From Neopestalotiopsis rosae (lineage: Eukaryota > Ascomycota > Sordariomycetes > Amphisphaeriales > Sporocadaceae), in NCBI GenBank assembly GCA_023078685.1, contig JALGAS010000004.1, positions 2,294,001 to 2,358,000 of the forward strand: a stretch of DNA of 64,000 nucleotides. The letters are read 5' to 3'. Below, one piece after another: positions 37,601 through 49,900 of this stretch. The notes under the pieces are model-generated. The model had not been told where the DNA came from. It ran no database searches and was given only the letters and a program-made list of their open reading frames with translations. The position numbers and the translations under genes were made by a program. Numbering within the stretch: position 1 is the first letter of the stretch; each line of letters begins with the position of its first letter.

Positions 37601-40600
37601 GGCATCGAATGCAATGAGACGACTACGTGCTCTGCTACCCCAAAGCGAGCCCTGCTCGATCAAGGTCTCGCCTATCAGGAGCGGACTGTTCCCTGGCAAC
37701 CAGAACTATCCTTCACTTTCCAGATGTTGTGATAGCTCACCTCGCAAACGTTTGCACTCCAAGGGCGGAAGATCCTCCAACATGGACAACATCAGCCGCG
37801 GCTGCAGGATTGAACGCAACAAACGCCGTGCATCCGGCATTGCATGCATTAGTGATCTGTTTCTCAAAGCTTTAGCACCATTTTAAAACTCTCTGGTGCG
37901 TAGCCAAGACAACCACACACTCTATCTAATGTAGCCAGTACGCATCCTACCCGTGATGGAGGTAACCCAATGGCTTCTCGTGCATATCGGCTGTGGCTAT
38001 AGAATAGGATGGTACTCATCTCATAGAAATCAGCAGAGTCTCCCAGATCTAGCCAGGGCCTTTGAGCAAAAGGTCATCTCGACTCCAACAGCCAGTAGCA
38101 CGATGATATCCCCCACAATATACAAGTGCTCTGTGGCCTCAAGCTACAAACGGGAGTCGACCTGAAGTCAGGCTCTATTGTGCATTGTGGAGAGCTCGGG
38201 TCTGCCCGGCTGGCGGCGCCCCAGTGGACTGCAAAGAGGACCCTGAGTCGTCCTTGCATTTCTACCATATTGTCGATGAACCTTCCTCGGGGCTTGTATG
38301 CCCGCAGCCACCTCGCGACTCTCGGTAAGCATTCTGTCGTCACAAATATATGGATGCAGGTCAAGCTTGCATATGCGTTGCATTTGTGGCTCTTTCTGAC
38401 GAGACTCTTGCGTGAGAAATGCTGAACCCTGAATCGATCAAAACCATCGCCGAATAGTATTTGGGACCTTCAAACAAGCTTGAAATTGTCCCCGCCAGCA
38501 GTCAGACTCGTGAAGCATTCACTTGTTTCAAGAGCTTCTCCCGTAAGCCCATCGGCCGTGTGGACGGCTGAGCATGCCTCTTCATCACTTGTCTTTGTGG
38601 TAACTTCATATGGAAGCCACGATCTATTGATGAGGAGAATATTACTGCCATGGGATTCCTCAGGAATAGATGAATAAAATGTGCCCATCGTGACCCCGCT
38701 GACACGCCCATGCTGACTTGGTCTAGGTGGTTTGTCTCACTTTGGCCTTTATCATTTGTTATCGCCCTACCTGTGGCGGTATCTGAGGACCGGTCGATAA
38801 CCTTGTCAAAAGTTCCAAGGCTGTTCGATACCAGGCAGCACCCATCGCCTGACTCGCCAAAAAGTGTGCCTTTTAGAGGAGAGAGAATGTCGAGAATGAG
38901 CTCTAACAGCGGTCGTTTGATTCTGACACTTCTGCACAAGTCTTTGCATCGACGGGCCGAAAGCCCATGTGGCCGGTGTGCCGAGTCTCCTCAAAGGCAG
39001 TGATTGAGTTGGTGGCGTCTCCGCATTCTGTATCATCAGACCCTTTTGAACGGGCACCAAGGCTGAGATGACTTCCTCTGCTTATGAAGCAACCTTCTGC
39101 CTGGGCAGACGAACACTGAAGCCAACGTGTCACGAGTCGCAGTCGAAAGGTGGCGGTGGGTGGAAAAGGACCTGTGTGTCAGTATGGCCTGTTGTGCTTG
39201 CAAAGCCCCGCCGGTATTCATGGAAAATGATGTGTTATCATGGTACTTTGATGCGCATGGGATTGACCTATTGTGCTGTTCTCAGAGCCCACAAAGCAGC
39301 TTGGTTTCCATTTTCTAACTCAAGTGCCACCAATTTACGAGCGCGAGTCTTCACCGGACCACAAGTGAACTGAAATTACGAAAACCTATAGATGCCTTGA
39401 TATAGTGGTGTATCTGTGGATGTTGGCGGATAATGATAATTCCATCGCAAAAGTCAAGCCATTTACATTGTTGCTAATAGACAGGTTCGGAAACGCTTTC
39501 TATGGGTGGCTTGGCGGCAATGATCTGTTGCCTGGGAGTCACATTGTTGAACCAGGAAATCCAGTTGTCCGACTTTGGCAGATGGCCAGTGGTAGAGGCT
39601 GTGGCACAATGTTGAGCCCGTGCTGCTCAAGAACCTCCATGGATTTCATGTTTCATCTATGATCTATTAAATCCAATATATCAAGAAATCATATATGAAT
39701 TACCTTGCATCGCCCAAACGCCCTCGGTCGCACCTTGTATGCGAAGAAAACCACATGTCTTTCTTTAGTCAGTTTGAGCAAAGATGATATGATTACTTAG
39801 GCAGCGATATACCTGTATACTACTTTTGAAACCTTTTTTTGTCGCTGCACTAGACCCTCGGGCGTCGCATAGGATTTGGCAGCAGATGACGTTATAGTAG
39901 CTGTCCGTCGAAGCTCTAAAGACTATCCACAGGCTTAGAAAGGATTGGCCGAGGTCCTCATTGGCCAATGGCTTACCAGAATGGAGCGATGATATCAGAT
40001 CTACTGGGAAGAATGTGGGAAAGAATGCGGTGCAAGACTAATGGAGAAACTCCCCTAACCCCCCACCTTGTTGCCATGTGCCCAATGCTGACTGTCGTGG
40101 AGGATTGCGGGTCATCCCTTTCACACTTTCAGAAGGTGTGGATGTGAATTCAAGATCGGTGAGCAAATATCCAAGCCGGCATTATTCACACCGCTTGAGC
40201 TCAATGCTTCATACGATGTACGGGCACGCTTGGTTGCAGCATTGATGGCATATGTGATGCTCGTCTCTTGTGTATCGCCTTTTTCTGGGTTTCTTATTCT
40301 CGTTCATTTCTTTCTTTTCCTATGCTGTCAATTTTGTTATGCTGCATCAGATGCAACGTAGACACGGCTTGGCCGCACCACTGTAGTGCTACAGTACTCT
40401 GGCTGTATCGATGCGGGTTTTAAACATGGGGTATGCTGGATTACATATACAGGGCTGGCACTCATCGAGGCAGCCCACCAAGGGTCGTCCGTGGTACGTG
40501 GTGCACATACGTAGTGAGCGTCACCAGGGGTTCTATCGACGAGGACTTGAACTCCGTGACTGCGCACCAATCTCCGGCTTCCATACTGTGTATATCATAG

Positions 40601-42456
40601 AGCAGCAGTTATAACTTACTTGGCAGTGAGCTTGTAACAGTACTCAACATTGGACCAAGGTAGACAGTCAAGATAGAAAAGGTATTATAATAACACAAAG
40701 AAAAGAGAATGCCTATTATATAGTCTTCCAGTTTTCACATATTCCATAGCTGAACAGCAAAACGTTTTGGCCCCTGTCGTTTGCGGAGTTGTTCTATGAG
40801 AATCGAAGGCTACTAGAAGACCCAAGCGTTTGGAGACACAGGGGTTTCCTTCTTTCAGCTCATGCCCCAGTTTGTGCCAGGCACCCGATCTGCCCGGGGT
40901 ACCTTTTTTCTTTCCTTTTGAAGGTTTTCATTTGCGCAAGGGACGATTGAGATGATTCGAGCAGTATTGAGAAAGGGATCATTGTGTTACTATGGGTTAT
41001 GAAAGGGCTGACTGTAGACATGATGCTAATGATTGCATACCATATTGACAAAGCAGGACACTAAACATATGCATGCTATGAGCTAGGCATCTGACAGCAC
41101 ACCACCGACGAAAGAGACAAGCTCCGTCATGTTGGGATGAACTCCTGGACTGGGTCGGCCTATTCCGGCTGTACCTTGTTGTCATTGACTATGACACCCT
41201 GAGTCCGGGTGTCGCTTTTCAATGTTGGAATTCAGGATCACCAATTCGGTATCTGGAAAGGAGAAATGGAGGACCTCATGTCTGACCCTGTACATAAGGT
41301 GATTAATTGCCTGGATTTCAGCATCATTCAATGTCCTTCCTCCAAGATAGCTACAAACTTGTACCCAACAAAAAAGCTGTCGCAATTACCCAATTTGACA
41401 GATATCGACCTGTACCAAGACAAGTTGCCGAAACTTCCTTGTGGTACATTATTCCGTGCCAGGTTTTTGTTCCTTTGCTCCCAGGTCCAGGGCATCATTC
41501 AATAGTCGGGGGCCGTGCGGCGGGTTCCAGGTAAGCACCTCCCGCCAACGAACGGGATTTCGGGCCTGCCCAGGCAGTTTATTACCTAGTTACATCTGCC
41601 AACTGCCCACGTCTACAGCTTCTGTCCGTCATCGTCTTCTCGTCTCTGTCTGTCGCCGCGCCCAATTGACAGTCTTACAACACCCATTGATATGCGCAAA
41701 TGCAACTGAGCGATAATTCGACATCTGCACTTGATTTTGGAGAGCTCAAATCGACCTAATTGCCTGATTACGAGGGTGTGCAGCGCGGGCGCTGTCGCCC
41801 ATTAGGCTGACATCGGTTGGCTGTGGTCGGGTCGCGCCGCACCCATCACCACCCACAACTTGGGAGCCGACGACAGACAACAGACAGCCAGACAGACAGA
41901 CAGCGGCAGGACTCAAAAGCAGTTCTTTTGCGTCGCCAGCGCCGCCGCTTTCATTGCGACCCAGACGATTCGTTTTTAATCGTTACCTCTTTTTTGTGGT
42001 TGTCGATTTATTATCATCACACTTCATTACATGGTCACTTTCAATACCTGAGCTTGGTCCTTCGCAACTCGCCCAGCCATCCGCATTTCCCACCACTGGC
42101 CCAACCCCCGAGTTTCCTCACCACCACGGCAAACCTGGTTCCTGGCAAAAGAGGTACTCTCGGCAAGCGCCTGCACTCGTACAGAGCCTGGTGTACCCTG
42201 CAATTCTCTCACTCTTGAGTTTGCATCATCTCCAACTCATTACAACTTTTGTCTACTGAGTTTGGCCGGATATTCCTGGGTCTCACAAAAACCCACGTCT
42301 TGTGTTCCAGCCATCTGCAAAATCGGACACGTCATTTCGAGCAACCACCTTCAAGCTGCGAGAGCTTGCTTAGCTACAGCTTCCACTAATATACACATTG
42401 CGGATTTGGTGTGCGACAATTCTAAACTCACCACGAACGCGTGGTGAAATCTCACC
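34689..42456. other. Large gene-poor region with relic-like short frames
   Basis: Nearly 8 kb without a gene I can support. At 37.5-39.7 kb there are several adjacent 60-145-codon frames on both strands with gene-like composition. One example is the minus-strand ATG frame from 38688 that ends near 38470. No frames join through plausible introns and no domain is recognisable. 41.7-42.4 kb is pyrimidine-rich and looks like the promoter and leader of the next gene. A CAGA microsatellite lies at about 41876-41904. Confidence 0.5.
41876..41904. repeat. CAGA tetranucleotide microsatellite
   Basis: Imperfect CAGA/CAGC repeats in the presumed 5' leader of the downstream coiled-coil gene. Length variation here could affect the leader but not the protein. 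Confidence 0.7.
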
Positions 42457-44685
42457 TTGTCTTCCCCAGCTTCTCTCCGGGCGGCAGGAGACGCGACAAC
42501 AAAGTTGTCGGCACCGAACCCCCAGCCCACCTCTTACGACCGTCACGACCGCAACGACCCATCATCAACTACAGAATCCCAGCGCCAGCAGCGCTTATCT
42601 TCGCCACAGGAGCCTCCACCCCGAGTGCTCACGATAACTCCTGAACACAGATCTCAGACTCCTTCTTCGCAGCACCGCCTACGTCGCACTCCTCGCCTTC
42701 CTGCCACACCAAGTCCAGAGCCCGCAAGACCGGAACCTCGGCAGCCCAGACCAGCTCCTGCAGTAGACCAACCCCAGCCTGTCGTCACTCTTGGTCCCCG
42801 GGACCAAAACGTTCAAGCTAACGCCCAGGAAAAAGGTAAAGCTGCTCGGCCTCGTTTACACACGCGACAACTTTCTCAAGATCTGAGTAGTGAAGACAAC
42901 GAAGAGGAAGACTCGCCCATTTCTCAGCGGCAGAAGAACGTGCTCGACCTTGCAGATCCTGAATCAATCTTTCGAATCTCCAAGCGTACTCACCGTGCTG
43001 TTCTGTACACGCTTGAGGAGCTCCTGCGCGGCCCCTTCAAGCTCACACCTGACCTTGTAGAGGAATCAGCCTCAATGGCCGATCTGCTTGGCGGACCCTC
43101 CACTTCTAACGGCAACGTACCCTCCTCCTCCTCCAGGATGCCTGCTGCACGAGCCCCCGCTGGTTCCCCGTCGTCCGGGATCAGAGGACCTCGGATGATT
43201 ATGCAGGAGCGAGCTGCGCGAGAAGCTAGGCAACGAGAAGAACGCGAACGACTGGAACGTGAGCATGCTGCCGAGGAAGCACGATTATTGGAAGAGGCAA
43301 CCCAGAAAGAAGCGGAACGTAGAGAAATTGAGCGAAGAGCTGCTGCTGGCGCTGGAGGAGTTGTGCCTGTGGGAGACACTACCCACAGGAGACCGGCTAG
43401 GGCTGGTAGCCGCTCGGGTCCCGATCCAAGCGCGCTCTACCCGGACGCATCGAGGCCCACTGCTCATGTAGCGCCTCAACCGTCTCATCGCCAAACAGAG
43501 ACACTTCATGGACAGCCTTCAGCACCAGAAGAGGCCGCCGGGGCACCCTCACAGCCACACCCCGAGCCTGGACAAACTTCAGACCAGCTGGGGGCGACTG
43601 GTCGAGGTCGAAATTCGTTTCCGTCTGCATTTGAGCGATGGGAGACACTCTCCGCACACTGGGAGGGACTTCTTAGCTTTTGGCTTCGCAAGCTCAAGCA
43701 GAATGCGGATGAAATCAACAATGATCCTGTGTCAAAACACCTTGCCCGCAATGTGGAAGATCTTTCTTCTGCAGGTGCCAATCTCTTTCATGCCGTGGTG
43801 GAATTGCAGCGTCTCCGAGCATCCTCTGAACGCAAATTCCAGCGGTGGTTCTTCGACACGCGTACTGAAATAGAGCGTCATCAAGAGGTCACGGCAATGC
43901 TGGAAGCCGCGCTAGAGAAAGAGCGCCAAAGCAGAGCAGAGGCCGTTCGTGAGGCTCTTGAGCGTGAACGAGGTAACTCTCGGACCGAAAAGCAGATCAG
44001 TGAACTTCGCAAAGAGCTTCAGATTTCGAAGGAGGAGGCTCGCCGCGCTTGGGACGAACTCGGCAGACGGGAGCAGGAGGAGCGAGATCGGACTGCGTCC
44101 CTGCAGCAAGGCCACCCTACCATTGTCGGCGGTGTGCAGGTGGTTCCCATGACGCAGGGTGTAAGTCGACACAGTAGCCGACGAGATCAGCAACCTTATG
44201 CCTCGGGCGAACCCGAGTATGGACACACGCCAAGCTCACGCCCTGAGTATGGCGAGGCTCCGGCAGTCCAACCCGTCGTTTCGTCGTCAGCCGCTGGCCC
44301 ATCATATCAAGCCCCTGCGACGGTCCATCATCAAGGTAGTTACGGGTCCGAGGGAACCTACAGCGAAAGTGAGTATACCAATTTTATTAGGGACTCTCGA
44401 GTTGATGGAATCCCTTTCCGCGCCCCTGTACCGGACAGTGATTCTGACGCTTCTATAGACGAGTTTGAAACACCGGGCTTACCACCTACTACACAACCGC
44501 CTTCGTCGAGTGGAGCTGAGCCGCAGTATACACAAATCCCAGACTATTCTGGCGCAGGCTACAATCAGCCTGGATGGGAGGCTGGAGCCCGCCATCATCA
44601 TCCTACTCGACTTAGTGATGTACTCGAGGAGGAGGAGGAACGCAGCCGGACGAGCGCAAGTCAGAGCCAAGTAAGCCGTGGCTGA
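42457..44685 (+). CDS. Coiled-coil protein of unknown function, about 740 aa, no in-frame ATG at its 5' end
   Basis: A long frame, open from an in-frame TGA at 42445 to the stop at 44685. Its first 200 residues are Pro/Ser/Arg-rich and disordered-looking. Next come a short structured segment (ESIFRISKRTHRAVLYTLEE), a charged helix (REARQREERERLEREHAAEE), a folded-looking region (FERWETLSAHWEGLLSFW) and a second coiled coil (residues about 480-560, EKQISELRKELQISKEEARR). The C-terminus is a disordered acidic and Ser-rich tail. Codon use and frame length leave little doubt it is coding. The first in-frame ATG is about 207 codons in. The start is therefore a near-cognate codon (TTG at 42457 is the first) or an ATG on an unseen upstream exon; a CAG acceptor at 42469 fits a phase-1 exon. 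I do not recognise the family. Confidence 0.75.
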   Translation: MSSPASLRAAGDATTKLSAPNPQPTSYDRHDRNDPSSTTESQRQQRLSSPQEPPPRVLTITPEHRSQTPSSQHRLRRTPRLPATPSPEPARPEPRQPRPAPAVDQPQPVVTLGPRDQNVQANAQEKGKAARPRLHTRQLSQDLSSEDNEEEDSPISQRQKNVLDLADPESIFRISKRTHRAVLYTLEELLRGPFKLTPDLVEESASMADLLGGPSTSNGNVPSSSSRMPAARAPAGSPSSGIRGPRMIMQERAAREARQREERERLEREHAAEEARLLEEATQKEAERREIERRAAAGAGGVVPVGDTTHRRPARAGSRSGPDPSALYPDASRPTAHVAPQPSHRQTETLHGQPSAPEEAAGAPSQPHPEPGQTSDQLGATGRGRNSFPSAFERWETLSAHWEGLLSFWLRKLKQNADEINNDPVSKHLARNVEDLSSAGANLFHAVVELQRLRASSERKFQRWFFDTRTEIERHQEVTAMLEAALEKERQSRAEAVREALERERGNSRTEKQISELRKELQISKEEARRAWDELGRREQEERDRTASLQQGHPTIVGGVQVVPMTQGVSRHSSRRDQQPYASGEPEYGHTPSSRPEYGEAPAVQPVVSSSAAGPSYQAPATVHHQGSYGSEGTYSESEYTNFIRDSRVDGIPFRAPVPDSDSDASIDEFETPGLPPTTQPPSSSGAEPQYTQIPDYSGAGYNQPGWEAGARHHHPTRLSDVLEEEEERSRTSASQSQVSRG

Positions 44686-45948
44686 TGATCCGTTTCCATT
44701 GGCGTGATCAATCTCGTTCGCAATTTTCATAATTCGGGTTCGGCATCGGTACACTTGCCATATGAACCGTCTGATGCCTGAAGAACTCATCAGTACGTCG
44801 TTGGCTGCATGTTCAGATTGCCTTGTGGGAACCAAAACAGTGCCCGACTTCAGTCAATCCACAGCGCATACGTTGAACCCATGATCTTGCTATAGGAGAG
44901 TTCGGTCAAATTTCGGCGGCATGGAGGCACATGACCAAGGACATACCTTGATCCAGCTCATCCGGAGGTTCCAACTTTGACCGAAGACGTTGCTTCCATC
45001 TTCCAGGACCACGAATGGCGGGCCGAACGATAGCAACTATCGTCTGGTCTCATTGGTTCTTACCCCTTAACTTTTTTTGCTTCCCTGTTCGGACTTCTGT
45101 TCAATGGGAGGCAAGATATTTCTTTGAGTGCAGACACTTTTCAAAGGGTATACACATTTTGCATCGGCATCGGCGTCGGCTCCCTTCATGAGATGAAAGG
45201 GCATAGCTTAAGAGAAGTGGGAAGACGACTCATGTAGAGTCAGTAATTGTTGAAGTGGAGAAAAGCAAGGGCACAGAAGGGGATACCATCATTCTGTACC
45301 CAGCGCATCGGAGATTTGTATTTGTAATATTGCATTTCGTAATGTTCTAGCGGGAAAAGAGAGTCAACAACCGCATCTATTTGATCTTCAATACGAGCAG
45401 CATGTGTGTGCCGATCCTTGGAGGCCAAGGTTTATCTGAGATGAAAGCGGCGTTGGGCAGATACCGTCCCGTCGAACTACCAGCTACGTGACTAAAAAGA
45501 CTTCAATGCAAGCAGAAGAGATTAACATGTTCCGTTACTGTAAATTGTCGCTGGCGTGGCAACGAGAAATGCAATTGAGTGGTTACGTGTAAAAGAGAGT
45601 ATGATTATACTCTTTCAAAGCTGTTGTGGCGCAGATCCGATTGTGGCGCCTGACTACAATTCAGAGCTCTGCCTAGCTCATGTCCCGATTTGGCGTAGAG
45701 TGATCGAGTGAGTTGCTGCCGCCGAACTCTTAGAAATTTAATTTTCGCGGGACGCTGAGCTTCACGCATTGGAAGACATCATACGACTGGTGTCCACAAC
45801 TTGACTTGACACGCCAACACGACTTTTGTTACAAGACCGGGATCGATCTGTTTATGTTCTATCGCCTCCAATTCCGCGGCATACTGAAACATCGAGAACC
45901 ATTATTCCTCATATCCTACCAAGCCGCAGACCCTTCCAAGATAGGATT
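44686..45948. other. Intergenic region upstream of the Sco1 gene
   Basis: 3' flank of the coiled-coil gene and promoter of the copper chaperone gene. Two short pieces at 44763-44945 can be spliced into a peptide of about 30 residues, which is too little to call. No other supported feature. Confidence 0.5.
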
Positions 45949-46950
45949 ATGTCACGATCGATAGCGCCATCGTCGGGCGCTCTGCGCTCGCTGGTGCATT
46001 CCCAGCAGTCGACCCAGCAACAATGCCGCCGCTTCCTATCGTCCACAGTCGCCGCAGCTCGCCGGCCGACAGCTCCGGCGGCTCCATTGGCACAGCGGCA
46101 GCAATGCCTCCTCCGTTCTTCCCGGGACCCCGCCACTGTTGTTACCGAGCAGCGCCGCTTCAAATCCCGGTCCGTCGAGGAGCAGAAGAGCAGATACCGC
46201 ACCGGTCCGTTCTCCTGGAAGGCCGGACTGCTTTTTGTGGCGACCAGCGGAGGATTGGTGTGGTACTTTGAACACGAGAAGCAGCGCATGCAGCGCAAGC
46301 GCGTCGCCGAGGCGACCAAGGGCGTCGGCCGGCCCAAGGTCGGCGGCGATTTCGAGCTGGTGGATCAGGATGGGAAACCTTGGACGAGTGCCAACATGAA
46401 GGGCCGGTATAGTCTGGTGAGTCTCTTAATGTGTTTGTTCTCTTGTGAATGTGGCGAGAGGGAGGGAGAGAAAGCGAGACTCCGGGGAAAACGCCTTAGC
46501 TAATTGCCATCACCAACGCAGGTCTACTTCGGCTTTTCTCACTGCCCCGATATCTGCCCCGAAGAACTCGACAAGATGGCGCGCATGTTTGATCTCGTGG
46601 AAGCCGAGAGCCCGGGCGCTGTCCTGCCCTTGTTCATCACCTGCGACCCGGCGCGCGACACCCCCAAGGTCCTCAAGGAATACCTGGCCGAGTTCCACCC
46701 AGACTTTGTCGGCCTCACGGGCACATACGACCAAATCAAGGACGTGTGCAAATCATACCGGGTGTACTTTAGCACGCCAAAGAATGTGGCGCCGGGCCAG
46801 GACTATCTGGTCGACCACAGCATATACTTTTACCTCATGGACCCCGAGGGAGACTTTGTTGAGGCATTGGGCCGACAGCACAGCCCAGAGGCAGCAGCCA
46901 AGGTCATATTGAGCCATACCAAGGATTGGCGTGGCCCGCTCAAGAACTGA
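45949..46950 (+). CDS. SCO1: Mitochondrial copper chaperone Sco1, 298 aa, two exons
   Basis: Delivers copper to the Cu(A) site of cytochrome c oxidase subunit 2 in the intermembrane space. Exons 45949-46416 and 46522-46950 total 897 nt in frame. The N-terminus is Arg/Ser/Ala-rich without acidic residues, fitting a mitochondrial targeting sequence. One transmembrane span lies at about residues 92-108 (WKAGLLFVATSGGLVWYF). The thioredoxin-fold domain has the copper-binding CPDIC motif within YFGFSHCPDICPEELDKM and the distal copper ligand His in YLVDHSIYFYLMD. The intron (GTGAGT...CGCAG) falls just before the CxxxC segment. Length and order match the family. The ATG at 45949 was chosen over upstream non-ATG codons because it begins the targeting-type sequence. 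Confidence 0.96.
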
Positions 46951-47681
46951 AAAAAAAGAGCAACCTAGATACGGACCTAGATACGGAGATTCGACCGCAC
47001 GCCAGATGGAAAAACATCTTTGGCCACTGCATGTAAAATTGACTCCCCCATGTATACATGTTATCATGTACTATACTTGTACAATCCAGAGAATACCGAG
47101 CATTATCTCTTCTGAAATGTCTTTTCTTCCTTGTCGTTTCTGGCTGTTTGCTACGGTTAATGGTGAAATAAACCACCACATTCCTATCATCCATCTGAAT
47201 GGTTATGTCATCCGAGTTGGAGACCCAAGAAGTTCAAATCCGTGGATCCCCTAGGGATTTCGCAAATGATCGGATCATCAGAAATGCAGTCACTGGCCTT
47301 ATATCCTTTCGCATGTAAAAAGGTGACGATATCCTATGGCGAAGCTGTCAAATGCGCTGCATGTAGGTGCATGTCTAGGTGTAAGTCCGCATCCATCCTT
47401 GCGCATACATGCATGTAAGCGGCCATAAGGTACAAAGTGATGTTACCTTACCCAACACAGTCGGTGTGCAACACTTTGACCTCCCCCAAGCTTCTCCAAG
47501 GCTCCGAGAGGCTTTATTATGGCCCTGATTCGTGGCTGAACCAAGGAAGCTCTTCTGCTTTTTTCTTCTTTTCAATATCCTGAGAACAAATTCATTCAAA
47601 CTATCCGAATTGAAAACATAATCCAACGAAGCACAGCATACACTCGGGAAGCATCATTATTGCACTACCGTCTTCATTCCC
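46951..47681. other. Spacer, Sco1 3' flank and promoter of the F-box-like gene
   Basis: Co-directional spacer of about 730 bp. It starts with a short near-repeat (AGATACGGACCTAGATACGGAGA, 46969-46991) just after the Sco1 stop. No coding frame is recognised. Confidence 0.5.
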
Positions 47682-49900
47682 ATGATTCACATAGGAACAA
47701 CCTTTGCACCATCGCCGGTTGCGCACATACATACACGACCGGAATGTGGCATCTGCGGCTGGTCATTCACGACTCCAGGAACGCGAATCAGAGCAAGTAA
47801 GTTGACAAAACATGTGGACAGTTATATGGCGTGTCTTCTCACACCTTTCATCTTCAGTCCACAGCTCTGAAGTGTCCGATTCATACGACATACAAGAACA
47901 GCGCCAATGCCAAGTCGCCCATGGGGCAAAAATCGAGAATTTTCACTGCTCAAGTTTGATACCTTGCCTCGGCCGTGTCATGTGCTGGATGCCCAAATGC
48001 TCATCATGCTCTCCAACACCAGAGATGGCCGTCGTTCATGCCGACTGCTATACCTTGTTCAAGGCTGAATGCCAGACGGAGGACGGGGACCGTCGCTTGT
48101 GGGCAGCAATCAAGGCCCGGGAACCCTGGGACCGTGCATTGCGTTTACAGGTAAGTAATCGCTGTTTTCTTTTCTTCCCCTCAGTCGACATGTATCGTGG
48201 ACAGGGTTTTCGGGAGCAATCTTGTTTGATTTTGAAGGAGTGCAATAACACTCAATCTGGTTGCGATTTGATTCGAGGAAGCCGTTACTGACACTACTTG
48301 CTGAGTAGCTGCTACCGTCTACAGATGGCATGGAGGTTATCGATCAAGTTCTTCACTGGGCTGAAGCATGTGGCCTTCCGGCACTGAAGAAGCTACCGCC
48401 GGAGCTCATCCAAATGATAGCAAACTTGTCAAAGTCGGCGGCCTTGCTTCATGGCATTGCTGCTATACTGCTTGGTAGGGAGTTGAGAGACCCCTCCTAC
48501 TTGCAGCGTCCATTGCGCATTGTACCTCTGAGATACGTTGTGTCATGGCTGCGTGGACAAGAACCACGTTTATCACAAATCGTTAGGACATCATCGTCTC
48601 TTATGCGCTTGACTTACGACAGCCGTGGCATCCGAAGAATTGAGACTTTACCGGAAAAGGGGCCGGTCCAGGTGAGAAGACGGGAAAACACCAAGGCGTA
48701 TACAGTAATACAAATGCCGGGACTCGAAGTCATGGCATGGTTCCAGGTTGGATTGCCCCCTTCTCTTCCCTCATCATAAAAATTCAAATGCACAGGAATT
48801 TAACACAGCTGCATAGTTTGGTATCTTGCGCCTCCATGATCCCGGACGGATCTCTCGGTTTCACATCTGGGACGTCTCTAACCCTCCTGATGACTTTTCT
48901 TTCATGTCCCTCTTGGGCCGCGAAGCACGAATCCGAACAATCGATCTACAAAGAATCACCGGCCTCACCTTTTTCTATAGCTCCCAAGGCCGCCAATACG
49001 GTATTCATGCGCACACGACGAGTGAGCCCACTGCCCTCAGCACATTTAATCAAGTTTCCAGATACCTCCGATCCCCTTTAGTTTGGGTCTATATTCCTAT
49101 AGCGAAGAACGATAGAATCACCGCGTTTGGAATACGTCTTGACGACGGATGGGGTGGTGGCAGCGTCAGATACTTGATGTCCAAACTGCCTGGGCTTTTG
49201 GTATGTCAACCACCCCGCCCCAGAGCATAACAACAAGTCGCCCATTTTGACCATATTCAAATAGTTCCGTACAAAGTTGGCAGGCGATTTCACAGCTGGA
49301 GCTCACTTTCGTCAATACGTCGACAAAGTTTTGAGCGATGTGCCGCCAACTTTACTGTTGTACGAATCCGCGTCCGACATGCGAACCCGCAATATTGGAG
49401 TATACCCTTCTCCACCTGCGCACGGCGGCGGCAATTCCTTTACTCCGTTCAGTCCCCTGTGGAATGATAGAACCTACCTAACACTTCACGGCGTGCTACA
49501 CGTTTCTGGAGCCCCCCTCAGTGGCGTCACTAGGATGCAGATATTCCAGGGTTCTCGGCGGGAGCCCTCACTCCAGTCCTGCCGAGGAATCATCCTAGAC
49601 TACGAGAACGGGGCTCAGCGGGCGGTGGGAGAATGCCAATTGGGCGGCGTGGACACGAGCACAGTCTATACAAACATCAAGAGAATCTGCTTCCGCAGAC
49701 CTGGGGGATCGGTGCTGTTGGCGTTACAGCCGACTTGGTGGGGTATAAACTGCCAGGTAGAGGCGGGGTCCGATCTGGAGCATTCCCACGGTGAGCATGA
49801 GCATATAGGGTGGACTTGTTTCCATCTGCAGGGCTACTTATTTTCGGAGATTATGTACGAGAACTGTGCCATGGGGATGGTGGATGCAATGATGATATAG
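47682..49900 (+). CDS. F-box-like protein of a fungal conserved family, 621 aa, five exons
   Basis: Exons 47682-47796, 47858-48150, 48309-48746, 48817-49200 and 49265-49900 total 1,866 nt and close in frame. The N-terminus has CGICGW and other Cys pairs (CLGRVMCWMPKCSSC), probably metal binding. An F-box-like helix follows at about residues 164-190 (KKLPPELIQMIANLSKSAAL). The C-terminal half has the conserved fungal signature GLTFFYSSQGRQYGIHAHT, then a final block including the segment DYENGAQRAVGECQLGG. Members of this family are usually annotated only as F-box or hypothetical proteins, and the biochemical role is unknown. The third intron has a weak GTTGGA donor, so that junction is the least certain. 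No membrane span or signal peptide. Confidence 0.78.

Noticed and set aside
37526..37886. Three overlapping plus-strand frames, one with CYSCA resembling the start of a zinc cluster
   Set aside because: The remaining cysteines of a Zn2Cys6 cluster are absent and the frames do not extend or splice together.
40525..40590. tRNA-like B box (GAGTTCAAGTCC, minus strand) with a GGTGCGCAGTC A-box-like stretch
   Set aside because: The T-stem has mismatches and the 3' end has no complementary 5' acceptor strand. At best a decayed tRNA relic.
44763..44945. Possible tiny spliced gene (ATG near 44763, GTACGT donor, TATAG acceptor)
   Set aside because: The product would be about 30 residues with no recognisable family, and chance splice signals are expected at this length.
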